Below are positions 17,860 through 26,941 of a stretch of 64,000 bases of DNA, piece after piece. The notes beneath the pieces are model-generated. The model worked only from the letters and a program-made list of their open reading frames with translations, was not told where the DNA came from and did not search any database. Each line of letters opens with the position of its first letter. Position 1 is the first letter of the stretch. Both the position numbers and the translations under genes were made by a program. This stretch comes from DATKQY01 sp035532475 (GTDB lineage Bacteria; Actinomycetota; Acidimicrobiia; Acidimicrobiales; Bog-793). The DNA is taken from positions 1-64,000 of the forward strand of contig DATKQY010000048.1 in NCBI GenBank assembly GCA_035532475.1. Reading direction: 5' to 3'.

Positions 17860-18819
17860 ATGGAGTACCGGCGGCTCGGTCGGTCCGGCCTCAAAGTCAG
17901 TGTGCTCTCGTTCGGCTCCTGGGTCACGTTCGGGCCCCAGCTGGACGGCGACCTCGCGATGAGCTGCCTGGCCGCGGCGCACGACGCCGGGGTCAACTTC
18001 TTCGACAACGCCGAGTCCTACGCCGGCGGCGACTCCGAGCGGATCATGGGCCGGGCGCTTCGCGACCTCGGCTGGCCCCGCAACAGCTACGTCGTGTCGA
18101 CGAAGTTCTTCTGGGGCCTCTCCGACACCGTCAACATGCGCAACACGCTGAACCGCAAGTACCTGCTCCAGGCGATCGACGGCTCCCTCGAGCGGTTCGG
18201 GCTCGACTTCGTCGACCTGGTCTTCTGCCACCGCTCCGACCCGGCGACCCCGCTCGAGGAGACCGTGTGGGCGATGCACGAGATGGTCTCGTCCGGCAAG
18301 GCCCTCCACTGGGGCACCTCGATGTGGCCGGCCGACGACATCCGGGCCGCCTACGAGATCGCCGAGCGCCACCACCTCCACAAGCCGGTGATGGAGCAGC
18401 CGCAGTACAACCTCTTCGACCGGGCGAAGGTGGAGACCGAGTACGCGCGCCTCTACGAGGACCTCGGCCTCGGGCTCACGACGTGGAGCCCACTCGCCTC
18501 CGGGCTGCTCAGCGGCAAGTACGCCGAGGGTGTCCCGGCCGGCTCGCGCGCCGCGCTCCCCGGCTACGGATGGCTGCGCGCCCAGCTCGTCGACCCGGCC
18601 GCGAACGCGAAGGTCGCGCGGCTGAAGGTCATCGCCGACGAGCTCGGCTGCAGCCTCGCCCAGCTCGCCATCGCCTGGTGCGCGGCGAACCCGGTCGTCT
18701 CGACGGTCATCACCGGGGCGAGCCGCGTCGAGCAGGTCGAGGAGAACCTGGCAGCCCTCGAGGTGCTCGCGCGCCTCGACGCCGACGTGCTGGCCCGGAT
18801 CGACGCCGCGCTGGACTGA
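17860..18819 (+). CDS. Aldo/keto reductase, Kv-beta-like subfamily
   Basis: A 319-residue TIM-barrel oxidoreductase. It begins EYRRLGRSGLKVSVLSFGSW and contains DNAESYAGGDSE, carrying the catalytic Asp and Tyr. The catalytic Lys is in VVSTKFFWG and the His in LVFCHRSDP. This set is typical of the voltage-gated K+ channel beta-subunit branch of AKRs, NADPH-dependent aldehyde reductases. AGGAG lies ten bases before the ATG. It is divergent from idi; the natural substrate is unknown. Confidence 0.88.
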   Translation: MEYRRLGRSGLKVSVLSFGSWVTFGPQLDGDLAMSCLAAAHDAGVNFFDNAESYAGGDSERIMGRALRDLGWPRNSYVVSTKFFWGLSDTVNMRNTLNRKYLLQAIDGSLERFGLDFVDLVFCHRSDPATPLEETVWAMHEMVSSGKALHWGTSMWPADDIRAAYEIAERHHLHKPVMEQPQYNLFDRAKVETEYARLYEDLGLGLTTWSPLASGLLSGKYAEGVPAGSRAALPGYGWLRAQLVDPAANAKVARLKVIADELGCSLAQLAIAWCAANPVVSTVITGASRVEQVEENLAALEVLARLDADVLARIDAALD

Positions 18820-18987
18820 ACAGCGACCGCCTGCCGGGAGCCCGCCCTGCGGGGTGCCACGCCAACACGCAGCGCGCGGGAGATACCACGCTGCGTGACG
18901 ATTGGCGCTGCCCGGACTATCCTGCGGCATCCGGAGGCCCGCTTCGCGTGCCGGGTGGCGGCGCGGCGGACCTGCGGGGAGCGCGTC

Positions 18988-20343
18988 GTGCGAACGGACG
19001 GACCGACCAGGGTGACCGACGAGCAGGCCGTGGCGGGATCGGGCCCGGCCGGGCGCGCCGGTCTCGTCGACCGCCTGGCCCCGTACTTGGAGGCGTCGGT
19101 CCTCGTCGTCAACCGCAAGGGCCGGATCGTCTCGGGAATCGGGCCGCCGGGCGGCGCCGTCGACGTCAGGGCGAGCATCGGGACGCACGCCTTCGACCAC
19201 GCCCACCCAGACGACCTGCCGAGGATCTTCGAGCTCGCCCTCGAGGCGCTGCGCACCGAGCCCGGTTGGCGCTCGCAGTGGACCCTGCGCCTCCGCCCGC
19301 CAGGCGGCGAGTGGAGCGCCCACGAGCTGCTCATCGTGAACCGCACCGACGACCCGGTGATCGACGGCTTCGTCGTTCGGATCCGGGCGCTCGCCGAGGC
19401 GGACACGACGATCCCCTCGCTCTCGGCCCCGGACTACCAGCTCGAGCTGGAGTCGCTCGCCGGGGCCGTCCCCGTGCCGGTCGTCTTCATCGGCCCGACG
19501 CGCGTCGCGCACTTCGCGAACGCCGCAGCCCACGAGCTGTGCGGGGAGTGGACGCACCGCCTCGAGCAGTCGGGACTGGCGGGCATCGCCGCGCCCTGCG
19601 ACCGGGCGCAGGTCGAAGAGACGATGTCCCGGCTCCTCGCCGCCCCCGGGGAGGCGCTCGTGACCTTCAGGATGCTGCCGCGTGACACTGACGGTGCCGG
19701 TGCCGGTGCCGGTGCCGGTGCCGGTGCCGGTGTCGGTGTCGGCGCGGGCGGCGGGCGGCTGGTGGAGGCGAGGATCAGCTCACGCGGGCGCGGGGGGCGC
19801 GTCCACGCGGTCGTCGCCTCCCTCGTCGACGTGACGGCGCGCTCCGAAGCCGAGACCGAGCTGCGTCGCCGGGCCACGCACGACCCGCTCACGGGCGTGG
19901 CGAACCGGACCGAGCTCGAGGACGCGCTGCGCGAACGGCTGCAACGCTCCCCCGAGCGGGTGAGCGTCTTCTACTGCGACCTCGACGGCTTCAAGGCGGT
20001 CAACGACACCTACGGCCACGAGGCGGGTGACGCGCTGCTCGTCGACATCGCCCGCGGCCTGCAGTCGGCCGCCCGACCGGTCGACCTCGTCGGCAGGCTC
20101 GGCGGCGACGAGTTCGCCGTGCTCGTCGAGGGGATCGAGCCCGCCGACGCGCTGAAGCTCGCCGAGCGCCTCGGCGCGACGATCGCCGAGGTCGCCTGGC
20201 GCCAGGGCCGCGACGTCGGCGCGAGCGTCGGCGTCGCCGGCGGCACCGGCGGCGACACGCCCCACGACGTGCTGCGGCGCGCCGATGCCGCGATGTACGC
20301 CGAGAAGCGCCGCGCCCGGCTGCGTAGGCCGCTGCCTGCATGA
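18988..20343 (+). CDS. PAS-like sensor diguanylate cyclase (GGDEF)
   Basis: About 451 residues from the GTG at 18988, which has GGGGAG six bases upstream; an earlier in-frame GTG at 18895 is less likely. Residues about 20-135 and 145-270 look like two PAS-type sensor modules. The C-terminal GGDEF domain keeps GRLGGDEF with the inhibitory RxxD site (RPVD, five residues before), so it should make c-di-GMP with feedback control. No EAL domain and no transmembrane segment are present, so it is probably soluble. A low-complexity run of alternating Gly-Ala and Gly-Val inside the second module comes from a hexanucleotide repeat. Confidence 0.85.
   Translation: MRTDGPTRVTDEQAVAGSGPAGRAGLVDRLAPYLEASVLVVNRKGRIVSGIGPPGGAVDVRASIGTHAFDHAHPDDLPRIFELALEALRTEPGWRSQWTLRLRPPGGEWSAHELLIVNRTDDPVIDGFVVRIRALAEADTTIPSLSAPDYQLELESLAGAVPVPVVFIGPTRVAHFANAAAHELCGEWTHRLEQSGLAGIAAPCDRAQVEETMSRLLAAPGEALVTFRMLPRDTDGAGAGAGAGAGAGVGVGAGGGRLVEARISSRGRGGRVHAVVASLVDVTARSEAETELRRRATHDPLTGVANRTELEDALRERLQRSPERVSVFYCDLDGFKAVNDTYGHEAGDALLVDIARGLQSAARPVDLVGRLGGDEFAVLVEGIEPADALKLAERLGATIAEVAWRQGRDVGASVGVAGGTGGDTPHDVLRRADAAMYAEKRRARLRRPLPA
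19693..19740. repeat. In-frame hexanucleotide repeat inside the GGDEF gene
   Basis: Six copies of GGTGCC followed by two copies of GGTGTC encode alternating Gly-Ala then Gly-Val. As a multiple of three, copy-number change would alter linker length without breaking the frame. Confidence 0.9.
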
Positions 20344-20369
20344 ACGCGGTCCCGACGGGGACCGGCCAG

Positions 20370-20407
20370 TTCACACGCCGTTTACATTGCGGAGACGAAC
20401 GGGAAAT
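20370..20407. promoter_or_regulatory. 11-bp-phased pentamers upstream of glnII, possible nitrogen-regulator site
   Basis: TTCAC, TTTAC, GAGAC and GAAAT occur at exact 11-bp spacing (starts at 20370, 20381, 20392 and 20403). GlnR sites in actinobacteria consist of GTnAC and GAAAC half-boxes separated by six bases. The phasing fits, but the order and several bases differ from that consensus. The site lies about 150 bp before the glnII start. Confidence 0.25.
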
Positions 20408-20554
20408 GCGCCGCTGCGATTCTGGGCCTGCGTAGCGCCCGGCCGGCGCGCCCGTGCCCGGCTAGCGTCATGCGTTGTGGCCGGTAGCAGGGGGCGGAGC
20501 GGCCGCCCCGCTCATGCCGGAGGAGCAGGAACTCGAGACCCGTAGGAGTCGTAC

Positions 20555-21559
20555 GTGAGCTACCAGGCTGAGTACATCTGGATCGACGGCACCAAGCCGA
20601 CCCCCATGATGCGATGCAAGACCAACATCCTCGCCGACGAGCATGAGCCAGGCATCTGGGGCTTCGACGGGTCGAGCACGAACCAGGCCCCGGGCGAGAA
20701 CTCTGACTGCGTCCTTAAGCCCGTCTTCGTCTGCCCCGACCCGGTCCGGGGCGGCAGGAACGTCCTCGTGCTGAACGAGGTGCTCCTCACCGACTTCACC
20801 CCGCACCCGTCGAACACCCGGGCGATGTGCACCGAGGCGGCCGAGCGGTACGCCGACCAAGAACCGATGTTCGGCATCGAGCAGGAGTACACCTTCATCA
20901 AGGACGGCCGCCCGCTCGGCTGGCCCGAGAAGGGCTTCCCCGCCCCGCAGGGCCCGTACTACTGCGGCGTCGGCGCCGAGTACGCCGACGGCCGCGAGAT
21001 CGTCGAGCGCCACACCCAGGCGTGCATGGACGCCGGCCTCGCCATCGAGGGCACGAACGCCGAGGTGATGAAGGGACAGTGGGAGTTCCAGGTCGGCGTG
21101 CTCGCGCCGCCGGCGATCGGTGACCACCTCTGGATGGCCCGCTGGCTGCTCTACCGGATCGCCGAGGACTACGGGGTCCGGGCGAGCCTCGCGGCCAAGC
21201 CCGTGGCCGGGGACTGGAACGGCGCCGGGGCGCACACCAACTTCTCGACGAAGGCGATGCGCCAGGACTACGACGCGATCATCGCGGCGTGCGAGGCGCT
21301 CGGGAAGAACGTCGACGAGCACATCGAGCACTACGGCGAGGGCATCAAGGACCGCCTCACCGGAGCGCACGAGACCGCACCGTGGCACCAGTTCAGCTAC
21401 GGCGTGTCGAACCGAGGCGCGTCGGTCCGGATCCCCTGGCACGTGGCCCAGGCCCGCAAGGGCTACCTGGAGGACCGCCGGCCGAACGCCAACGTCGACC
21501 CGTACGTGGTCTCCCGTCTCATCGTCGAGACCGTCTGCGGGGCGGCCAGCACCACCTGA
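20555..21559 (+). CDS. glnII: Glutamine synthetase type II (eukaryote-like GSII)
   Basis: A 334-residue protein, the short length typical of GSII rather than bacterial GSI (about 470). It shows ADEHEPGIWGFDGSST, FGIEQEYTF (metal-binding Glu), the GSII-specific GPYYCGVG, NAEVMKGQWEFQVG, and NGAGAHTNFST. It makes glutamine from glutamate and ammonia with ATP, is cytoplasmic, and is not adenylylated like GSI. The GTG at 20555 has GTAGGAG six bases upstream. A phased motif upstream may be a nitrogen-control site. It converges on the MFS gene. Confidence 0.92.
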   Translation: MSYQAEYIWIDGTKPTPMMRCKTNILADEHEPGIWGFDGSSTNQAPGENSDCVLKPVFVCPDPVRGGRNVLVLNEVLLTDFTPHPSNTRAMCTEAAERYADQEPMFGIEQEYTFIKDGRPLGWPEKGFPAPQGPYYCGVGAEYADGREIVERHTQACMDAGLAIEGTNAEVMKGQWEFQVGVLAPPAIGDHLWMARWLLYRIAEDYGVRASLAAKPVAGDWNGAGAHTNFSTKAMRQDYDAIIAACEALGKNVDEHIEHYGEGIKDRLTGAHETAPWHQFSYGVSNRGASVRIPWHVAQARKGYLEDRRPNANVDPYVVSRLIVETVCGAASTT

Positions 21560-21683
21560 GCCCGCGGCGGCGGACGAGCTTCCGCCGCCAGGATCGGCCC
21601 GAGACGTCGCGCCCCCCTCCCGGTCCGCCGGGGCGGGGGCGCCGTCGCGCCCGGTCCGGTGACGTCCCTCCTGGCGGGCGCTA

Positions 21684-23243
21684 TCAGACGGCGGCCTCCT
21701 CGACGCCGTCCGGCACCGGGACTGGGCGTTCGCGCACCCGGCGGAAGAGCCCGAGGGCGAGGAGCAGCGCCGCGGCGTAGAAGGCGACGAACACGGTGAA
21801 CCCGTTGTCGGTGGCGTGCACGAGCGCCGCGGCGTCGCGCTGGGAGAGCACGTGCGCCGTGCCGACGAAGACCTGGGAGGCGATGGAGCGCGGCAGGCTC
21901 GACTCGGCGACGACGAGGGCCAAGGTGAGCGAGAGCGACATCCCGACGTTGCGCAGCGCGTAGAAGGTTCCGGCGGCGACGCCGCTCTGGGCGCGCGGCA
22001 CCGAGGACATCACGGCCTTGGTGAGAGCGGGCCATGCGAGCGCGTTGGCGGCCGACATCATCAACAGCGGGACGACCACGGCGACCGCTGAGAACGTGAC
22101 GCCCAGCCGGCCGAGCAGGAAGGCGCTCGCCACGAGGAGGCACACCCCGGCGACGACGAGGCGAGCCGGGCCGAGCCGATCGGCGAGCCCGCCGCCGAGC
22201 GGCGACAGGACGAGCTGGGGCGCCGACAGCGGCACGAGGGCGAGCCCGGCGTCGAGCGGGCTCATGTGCAGCGCCCCCTGGAGGTAGAAGGTGAGCAAGA
22301 AGGTCGTCGCGAAGAACCCGATCGCGTAGCAGACGACGACGCTCACGCCGGCCCGGAAGTGCACGTGGCGGAACAGGTGCAGGTCGAACAGCGGCTCGTC
22401 GACCCGCTGCTCGACGACGACGAAGGCGGCAAAGAGCGCCGCCGCCGCGCCGAGCAGCCCGACGATGCGCCACGAGCCCCAGCCCCATCCGGGCCCCTCG
22501 GAGAGCGCGACGAGGAGGGCGACGAGCGCGAGACCGGAGCTGAGCACGCCCGCCCAGTCCGTCGGCACCCGGGCGCCCCGGCGCACCCCGGCGGGCAGCA
22601 CGGCGACGCCGCCGACGATGGCGAGGAGCACGAAGGGCACGGTGACGTAGAAGATCGAGCGCCAGCCGAGGGTGCCGACGAGCGCCCCACCGGCGACCGG
22701 ACCGACGATCGACCCCATCACCCAGGCCGTCGAGTTGACCCCGAGCGCCCTGCCGAGCTGCTCTCGCGGGAACGTCGCCACGATGATCGGCGTGCCCGAC
22801 GCGAGGCACAGCGACGCGCCGCCGCCCTGGACGAAGCGGAGCGCCACCAGCATCGGGCCGCTCGTCGCCGCACCGCAGGCGGCCGTCGCAAGGGCGAAGA
22901 CGGTCAGGCCGCCGATGAACACGCGCTTCGGCCCCGCCACGTCGGTCCAGCGGCCGGCGGGGAGGAGGAAGACGGTCGAGGTGATGATGTACGCGGTGAG
23001 GGTCCACAGCCCGAGGGTCACCGAGGTGTGCAGCCCGGACATGAGGTGCGGCAAGCCGATGACGACGATCGTCGCGTCGACGTTGCTCACGAACGCGGCG
23101 AGCGTGACGACGGCGAGGATCAGCCACTTGCGCGAGCTGGCCTCGCTCACGCTCACCCCACCTGCTCCGGACGAGCCGGGAGCCTCCCCGACGGGGGCGC
23201 CCCGGCTCGCGTTCGTAGGAGCACGGGTCGGAGGGTCATCCAC
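21684..23243 (-). CDS. MFS drug:H+ antiporter, 14-helix (DHA2) type
   Basis: A 519-residue membrane protein with about 14 predicted helices after a polar 38-residue N-terminus. The MFS loop motif GRWTDVAGPKR is present, a second copy (GGGLADRLGPAR) begins the second half, and FVSNVDATIVVIGLP is the usual DHA2 first helix. Relatives export drugs, dyes or lipids. The GTG at 23243 gives the full frame; an internal GTG nearer the first helix is possible. No TetR-type regulator is adjacent. Confidence 0.85.
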   Translation of the reverse strand: MDDPPTRAPTNASRGAPVGEAPGSSGAGGVSVSEASSRKWLILAVVTLAAFVSNVDATIVVIGLPHLMSGLHTSVTLGLWTLTAYIITSTVFLLPAGRWTDVAGPKRVFIGGLTVFALATAACGAATSGPMLVALRFVQGGGASLCLASGTPIIVATFPREQLGRALGVNSTAWVMGSIVGPVAGGALVGTLGWRSIFYVTVPFVLLAIVGGVAVLPAGVRRGARVPTDWAGVLSSGLALVALLVALSEGPGWGWGSWRIVGLLGAAAALFAAFVVVEQRVDEPLFDLHLFRHVHFRAGVSVVVCYAIGFFATTFLLTFYLQGALHMSPLDAGLALVPLSAPQLVLSPLGGGLADRLGPARLVVAGVCLLVASAFLLGRLGVTFSAVAVVVPLLMMSAANALAWPALTKAVMSSVPRAQSGVAAGTFYALRNVGMSLSLTLALVVAESSLPRSIASQVFVGTAHVLSQRDAAALVHATDNGFTVFVAFYAAALLLALGLFRRVRERPVPVPDGVEEAAV

Positions 23244-23316
23244 GAACCGTACGCGACGGGACCTTGCGCCCGCGGCGGCCGCACCGCCCGGCCCGCCGCC
23301 GGGGCGGGCGGCGTGC

Positions 23317-24114
23317 TCAGCTGGCCGTCCAGCGCGGCTCGCGCTTGTCGGCGAAGGCGCGCGCGCCCTCGAGCGCGTCGTCGCTCGCGAACACCGGGGC
23401 CATCAGCTCGTCGTTCAGCGCGAAGGCGGCCCCCTCATCGAGGGGGAGCGTCGAGCGGACGATCTGCTTCGAGGCGCGCACCGCGAGCGGCGCGTTGGCG
23501 CAGATCTCGCCGGCGAGCGCCAGCGCGGCCTCGACGGCCCCGCCGGCCGGCACGACCCGGTTCACGAGGCCGAGCTCGTAGGCACGCCGGGCGTCGACCG
23601 GCGTGCCCGTGAAGGCGAGCTCGAGGGCGACCGAGTACGGGACACGCCGGGGAAGGCGCACCAGCCCCCCGGCTCCGGCGACGAGGCCCCGGCGCACCTC
23701 GGGGATGCCGAAGACCGCCCCCTCGGCGGCGACGACCAGGTCGCAAGCGAGGACGAGCTCCAGCCCTGCCGCCAGCGCAGCACCGTTGACCGCCGCGACG
23801 AGCGGTTTCGTGAAGGGCCGGCGGAAGAACCGACCGAGGCGTTCGGGGAGCTCGCTGCGCCCCGCCGCCGCCTCGGCGGCGAAGGCCTTCAGGTCCATGC
23901 CCGCGGAGAAGGCCCGGTCGCCGCGGCCCGTCACGACGACCGCCCAGATGTCCTCGTCGGCCTCGAGCGCTGCGAAGGCGGCCTCGAGCGCGTCGAGCGT
24001 CGCCGAGTCGATGGCGTTTCGCGCCTGCTCGCGCTCGATGGCGACGAGACCGACGCGCCCGTGGCGCTCTACCCGGACGCCCGGCCCGCCGTCCCCGGCG
24101 CCGGTCACCGCCAT
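23317..24114 (-). CDS. Enoyl-CoA hydratase/isomerase (crotonase family)
   Basis: A 265-residue crotonase. The oxyanion-hole segment FSAGMDLKAF is present, as are both catalytic glutamates (in AAGLELVLACD and in FGIPEVRRGL), so hydratase chemistry is likely. Its ATG lies one base after the thiolase stop (TGA-G-ATG), so the two are translationally coupled. Together they form the beta-oxidation arm opposite scoAB. Confidence 0.88.
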   Translation of the reverse strand: MAVTGAGDGGPGVRVERHGRVGLVAIEREQARNAIDSATLDALEAAFAALEADEDIWAVVVTGRGDRAFSAGMDLKAFAAEAAAGRSELPERLGRFFRRPFTKPLVAAVNGAALAAGLELVLACDLVVAAEGAVFGIPEVRRGLVAGAGGLVRLPRRVPYSVALELAFTGTPVDARRAYELGLVNRVVPAGGAVEAALALAGEICANAPLAVRASKQIVRSTLPLDEGAAFALNDELMAPVFASDDALEGARAFADKREPRWTAS

Positions 24115-24115
24115 C

Positions 24116-25300
24116 TCAGCGCGGTGTCCGGAGCACGAGCGCGTCGCCCTGGCCTCCGCCCCCGCAGAGCGCCGCCGCGCCGGTCCCGCCGCCCCGGCGG
24201 GCCAGCTCGTAGGAGAGGGTGAGCGCCAGCCGCGCGCCGGACATGCCGATCGGGTGGCCGAGCGCGATCGCACCACCGTTCACGTTGACGAGGTCGTCGG
24301 GGATCCCGAGGTCGTCGACGGAGGCGAGCGCCACCGCGGCGAAGGCCTCGTTGACCTCGAACAGGTCCACCTCGCCGAGCGCGAGCCCGGCGCGCCGCAG
24401 GGCCTCGACGATCGCCCGTGACGGCTGGGTGAGCAGCGACGTGTCCGGGCCGGCGACCTGGCCGTAGCCGACGATCTCGGCGAGGGGCGCGGCGCCGAGG
24501 CGCTCGGCGACCCCGGCCGAGGTGACGACGAGGGCCGCCGCGCCGTCGGAGATCTGGCTGGCGTTGCCGGCGGTGATCGAGCCACCGCCCTGGAACGCCG
24601 GGCGCAGCTCGGCGAGCGACTCCGCCGTCGTTTCGGGCCGGATGCCCTCGTCCGTGGCGACGACGAGGGGATCGCCACGGCGGGCAGGAACCGTCACCGG
24701 CACGATCTCCTCCGCGAACAGGCCAGCGGCGGTCGCCGCGGCGGCGCGCGCGTGCGAGCGGGCCGCGAAGGCGTCCTGCTCGGCCCGACCGATCCCGGCC
24801 TTGTCGGCGAAGCGTCCCGTCGCCTCACCCATCGAGATCTCCTCGAACGCACAGCGCAGGCCGTCGCTCTGGATCACATCGAGCACGTGCTGGTCGCCGA
24901 AGCGGAAGCCAGCTCGTGCCCCCGGCAACAGGTAGGGCGCGCCGCTCATCGACTCCATGCCTCCGGCGACGACGACCTCGGCGTCGCCGGCACGGATCAT
25001 GAGGTCGGCCAGGTGGAGGGCGTTCAGCCCGGAGAGGCAGACCTTGTTCACGGTGGTGGCGGGGACGGCCATCGGGATCCCGGCGCCGACCGCCGCCTGG
25101 CGGGCGGTGATCTGGCCCTGGCCGGCCTGGAGGACGTGACCCATCACGACGTAGTCCACGCGCTCGGGAGCCACGCCGGCACGGCGCAGGGCCTCGGCGA
25201 TGGCCAGGGAGCCGAGGCTCGTGGCGCCGAGGCCGGCGAGCTCGCCGGCGAGCTTCCCGATCGGCGTGCGCGCTCCGCCGACGATGACCGATCCGCTCAT
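24116..25300 (-). CDS. Acetyl-CoA C-acyltransferase (thiolase)
   Basis: A 394-residue thiolase with both active-site cysteines (VNKVCLSG and GAAALCGGGGQG) and the histidine in GGAIALGHPIG, the exact set needed for catalysis. It condenses two acetyl-CoA or cleaves acetoacetyl-CoA. A GGGGAGGAG ribosome site precedes the ATG. It is divergent from scoA across a perfect palindrome, which suggests joint control of thiolase and CoA-transferase for acetoacetate use. Confidence 0.92.
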   Translation of the reverse strand: MSGSVIVGGARTPIGKLAGELAGLGATSLGSLAIAEALRRAGVAPERVDYVVMGHVLQAGQGQITARQAAVGAGIPMAVPATTVNKVCLSGLNALHLADLMIRAGDAEVVVAGGMESMSGAPYLLPGARAGFRFGDQHVLDVIQSDGLRCAFEEISMGEATGRFADKAGIGRAEQDAFAARSHARAAAATAAGLFAEEIVPVTVPARRGDPLVVATDEGIRPETTAESLAELRPAFQGGGSITAGNASQISDGAAALVVTSAGVAERLGAAPLAEIVGYGQVAGPDTSLLTQPSRAIVEALRRAGLALGEVDLFEVNEAFAAVALASVDDLGIPDDLVNVNGGAIALGHPIGMSGARLALTLSYELARRGGGTGAAALCGGGGQGDALVLRTPR

Positions 25301-25344
25301 GGCGACGCTGCTCCTCCCCGGAGGCGGCCCCTGGCGCCCCGGAC

Positions 25345-25362
25345 TACGGTATTCCTACCGTA
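25345..25362. promoter_or_regulatory. Perfect inverted repeat, putative operator between thiolase and scoAB
   Basis: TACGGTA at 25345-25351 and its exact complement TACCGTA at 25356-25362 flank TTCC. The 18-bp palindrome lies 45 bp upstream of the thiolase start and 104 bp upstream of scoA. It has the size and symmetry of a TetR- or GntR-type operator. No regulator gene is adjacent, so the factor would be encoded elsewhere. Confidence 0.6.
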
Positions 25363-25465
25363 TCCCCGCGCCGCGTGCCGCGACGCGAGCCGGAGGTTCG
25401 GTTCGCTTGCCGTCGCGGGGGCGCCCGGCCGGCTTTCCTCACCTCGGAATCGTTGGAGGCTGTGC

Positions 25466-26233
25466 ATGGACAAGGTGGTCGGGAGTGCCGCCGAGGCGGT
25501 CGTCGACGTCTTTGACGGCGCGTCGCTCGCCGTCGGGGGCTTCGGGGTCTGCGGCGTGCCGAACCTGCTGATCGCCGCGCTCGCCGAGCGCGGCTTGCAG
25601 GGGCTCTCCGCCGTGTCGAACAACTGCGGCCTGAACGAGTTCGGCCTCGGCATGCTCCTCATGCGTCACCAGATCACGCGCATGACGGCGAGCTATGTCG
25701 GGGAGAACGGCGAGTTCGCACGCCAGTACCTCTCCGGCGAGCTGGAGGTGGAGCTCGTCCCGCAGGGCACCCTGGCGGAACGGCTGCGCGCCGGAGGGTT
25801 CGGCATCGGCGCCTTCTTCACGCCGACAGGTGTCGGCACTCAGGTCGCGGAGGGGGGCCTGCCGTGGCGCTACGCCCCCGACGGCTCCGTGGCCCTCGCC
25901 TCGCCCGCGAAGGAGTCCCGGGTCTTCGGCGGCCGTACCTACATCTTGGAGGAGGCGATCACCTGCGACTTCTCCCTCGTCCGCGCACGCGTCGCCGACC
26001 GCTTCGGCAACCTCGTCTTCCATGAGGCGGCGCGCAACTTCAACCCGCTCTGCGCGAGCGCCGGCCGGGTGACCGTGGTCGAGGCCGAGGAGATCGTCGA
26101 GCCCGGTGAGATCGATCCCGACGCCGTCCACCTGCCCGGCATCTTCGTCCAGCGCATCGTGCAGGTGCCGCCCGACACCGAGAAGATGATCGAGAAGCGC
26201 ACGGTGCGTCCCCGTGGCGAGGTGGTGGCGTGA
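25466..26233 (+). CDS. scoA: 3-oxoacid CoA-transferase subunit A
   Basis: A 255-residue alpha subunit of succinyl-CoA:3-ketoacid CoA-transferase, with GGFGVCGVPNLLI at the N-terminus, NNCGLNEFGLG, and GAFFTPTGVGT. With subunit B it moves CoA from succinyl-CoA to acetoacetate. The following scoB start overlaps its stop (TGATG), so the subunits are made in step. TTGGAGG precedes the ATG by seven bases. Confidence 0.92.
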   Translation: MDKVVGSAAEAVVDVFDGASLAVGGFGVCGVPNLLIAALAERGLQGLSAVSNNCGLNEFGLGMLLMRHQITRMTASYVGENGEFARQYLSGELEVELVPQGTLAERLRAGGFGIGAFFTPTGVGTQVAEGGLPWRYAPDGSVALASPAKESRVFGGRTYILEEAITCDFSLVRARVADRFGNLVFHEAARNFNPLCASAGRVTVVEAEEIVEPGEIDPDAVHLPGIFVQRIVQVPPDTEKMIEKRTVRPRGEVVA

Positions 26234-26895
26234 TGGCGCTCACCCGGGAGCAGATCGCCGCGCGGGCCGCGGCCGAGCTCGCCGACGGGCAGTACGTCAA
26301 CCTCGGGATCGGGCTGCCGACGCTCGTCTCCAACTACCTGCCGCCAGGCGTGCACGTCCTGTTGCAGTCGGAGAACGGCATCCTCGGCGTCGGCCCCTAC
26401 CCGTTCGAGGGTGAGGAGGACCCCGACCTCATCAATGCCGGGAAGGAGACCGTCACGCTGCTGCCCGGCGCGTCGTTCTTCGACTCGGCGACGTCGTTCG
26501 GCATGATCCGCGGCGGGCACATCGACGTCGCGATCCTCGGCGGGATGCAGGTGTCGAGCGGCGGGGACCTGGCGAACTGGGTCATTCCGGGAAAGATGGT
26601 GAAGGGCATGGGCGGCGCGATGGACCTCGTCCAGGGGGCGAGGCGCGTCATCGTCACCATGGAGCACGTCGCGAAGGACGGCTCGGCGAAGCTCGTCGAA
26701 GCGTGCACGCTGCCCTGCACCGGGCGCGCCGTCGTCGACCTCGTCATCACCGACCTCGCCGTGATGGAGGTCACTCCTGACGGCCTGGTGCTGCGCCAAG
26801 TCGCTCCGGGGGTGAGCCCCGAGGAGGTCCAGGAACGGACCGACACGAAGCTGCTCGTTCCGATGCCACCGACGGTGATCGAGGTCACCGCCTGA
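26233..26895 (+). CDS. scoB: 3-oxoacid CoA-transferase subunit B
   Basis: A 220-residue beta subunit. SENGILGVGPYPFEG contains the catalytic glutamate that forms the glutamyl-CoA thioester (ENG motif), and VNLGIGLPTLVSNYLP is the family N-terminus. The ATG overlaps the scoA stop by one base; the GTG three bases earlier is an alternative. Acetoacetyl-CoA formed here would be cleaved by the divergent thiolase. Confidence 0.93.
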   Translation: MALTREQIAARAAAELADGQYVNLGIGLPTLVSNYLPPGVHVLLQSENGILGVGPYPFEGEEDPDLINAGKETVTLLPGASFFDSATSFGMIRGGHIDVAILGGMQVSSGGDLANWVIPGKMVKGMGGAMDLVQGARRVIVTMEHVAKDGSAKLVEACTLPCTGRAVVDLVITDLAVMEVTPDGLVLRQVAPGVSPEEVQERTDTKLLVPMPPTVIEVTA

Positions 26896-26941
26896 CGGGC
26901 GCTTGCTCGACAACGATGGTGGCGTGCAGCTTCGACGGAGC

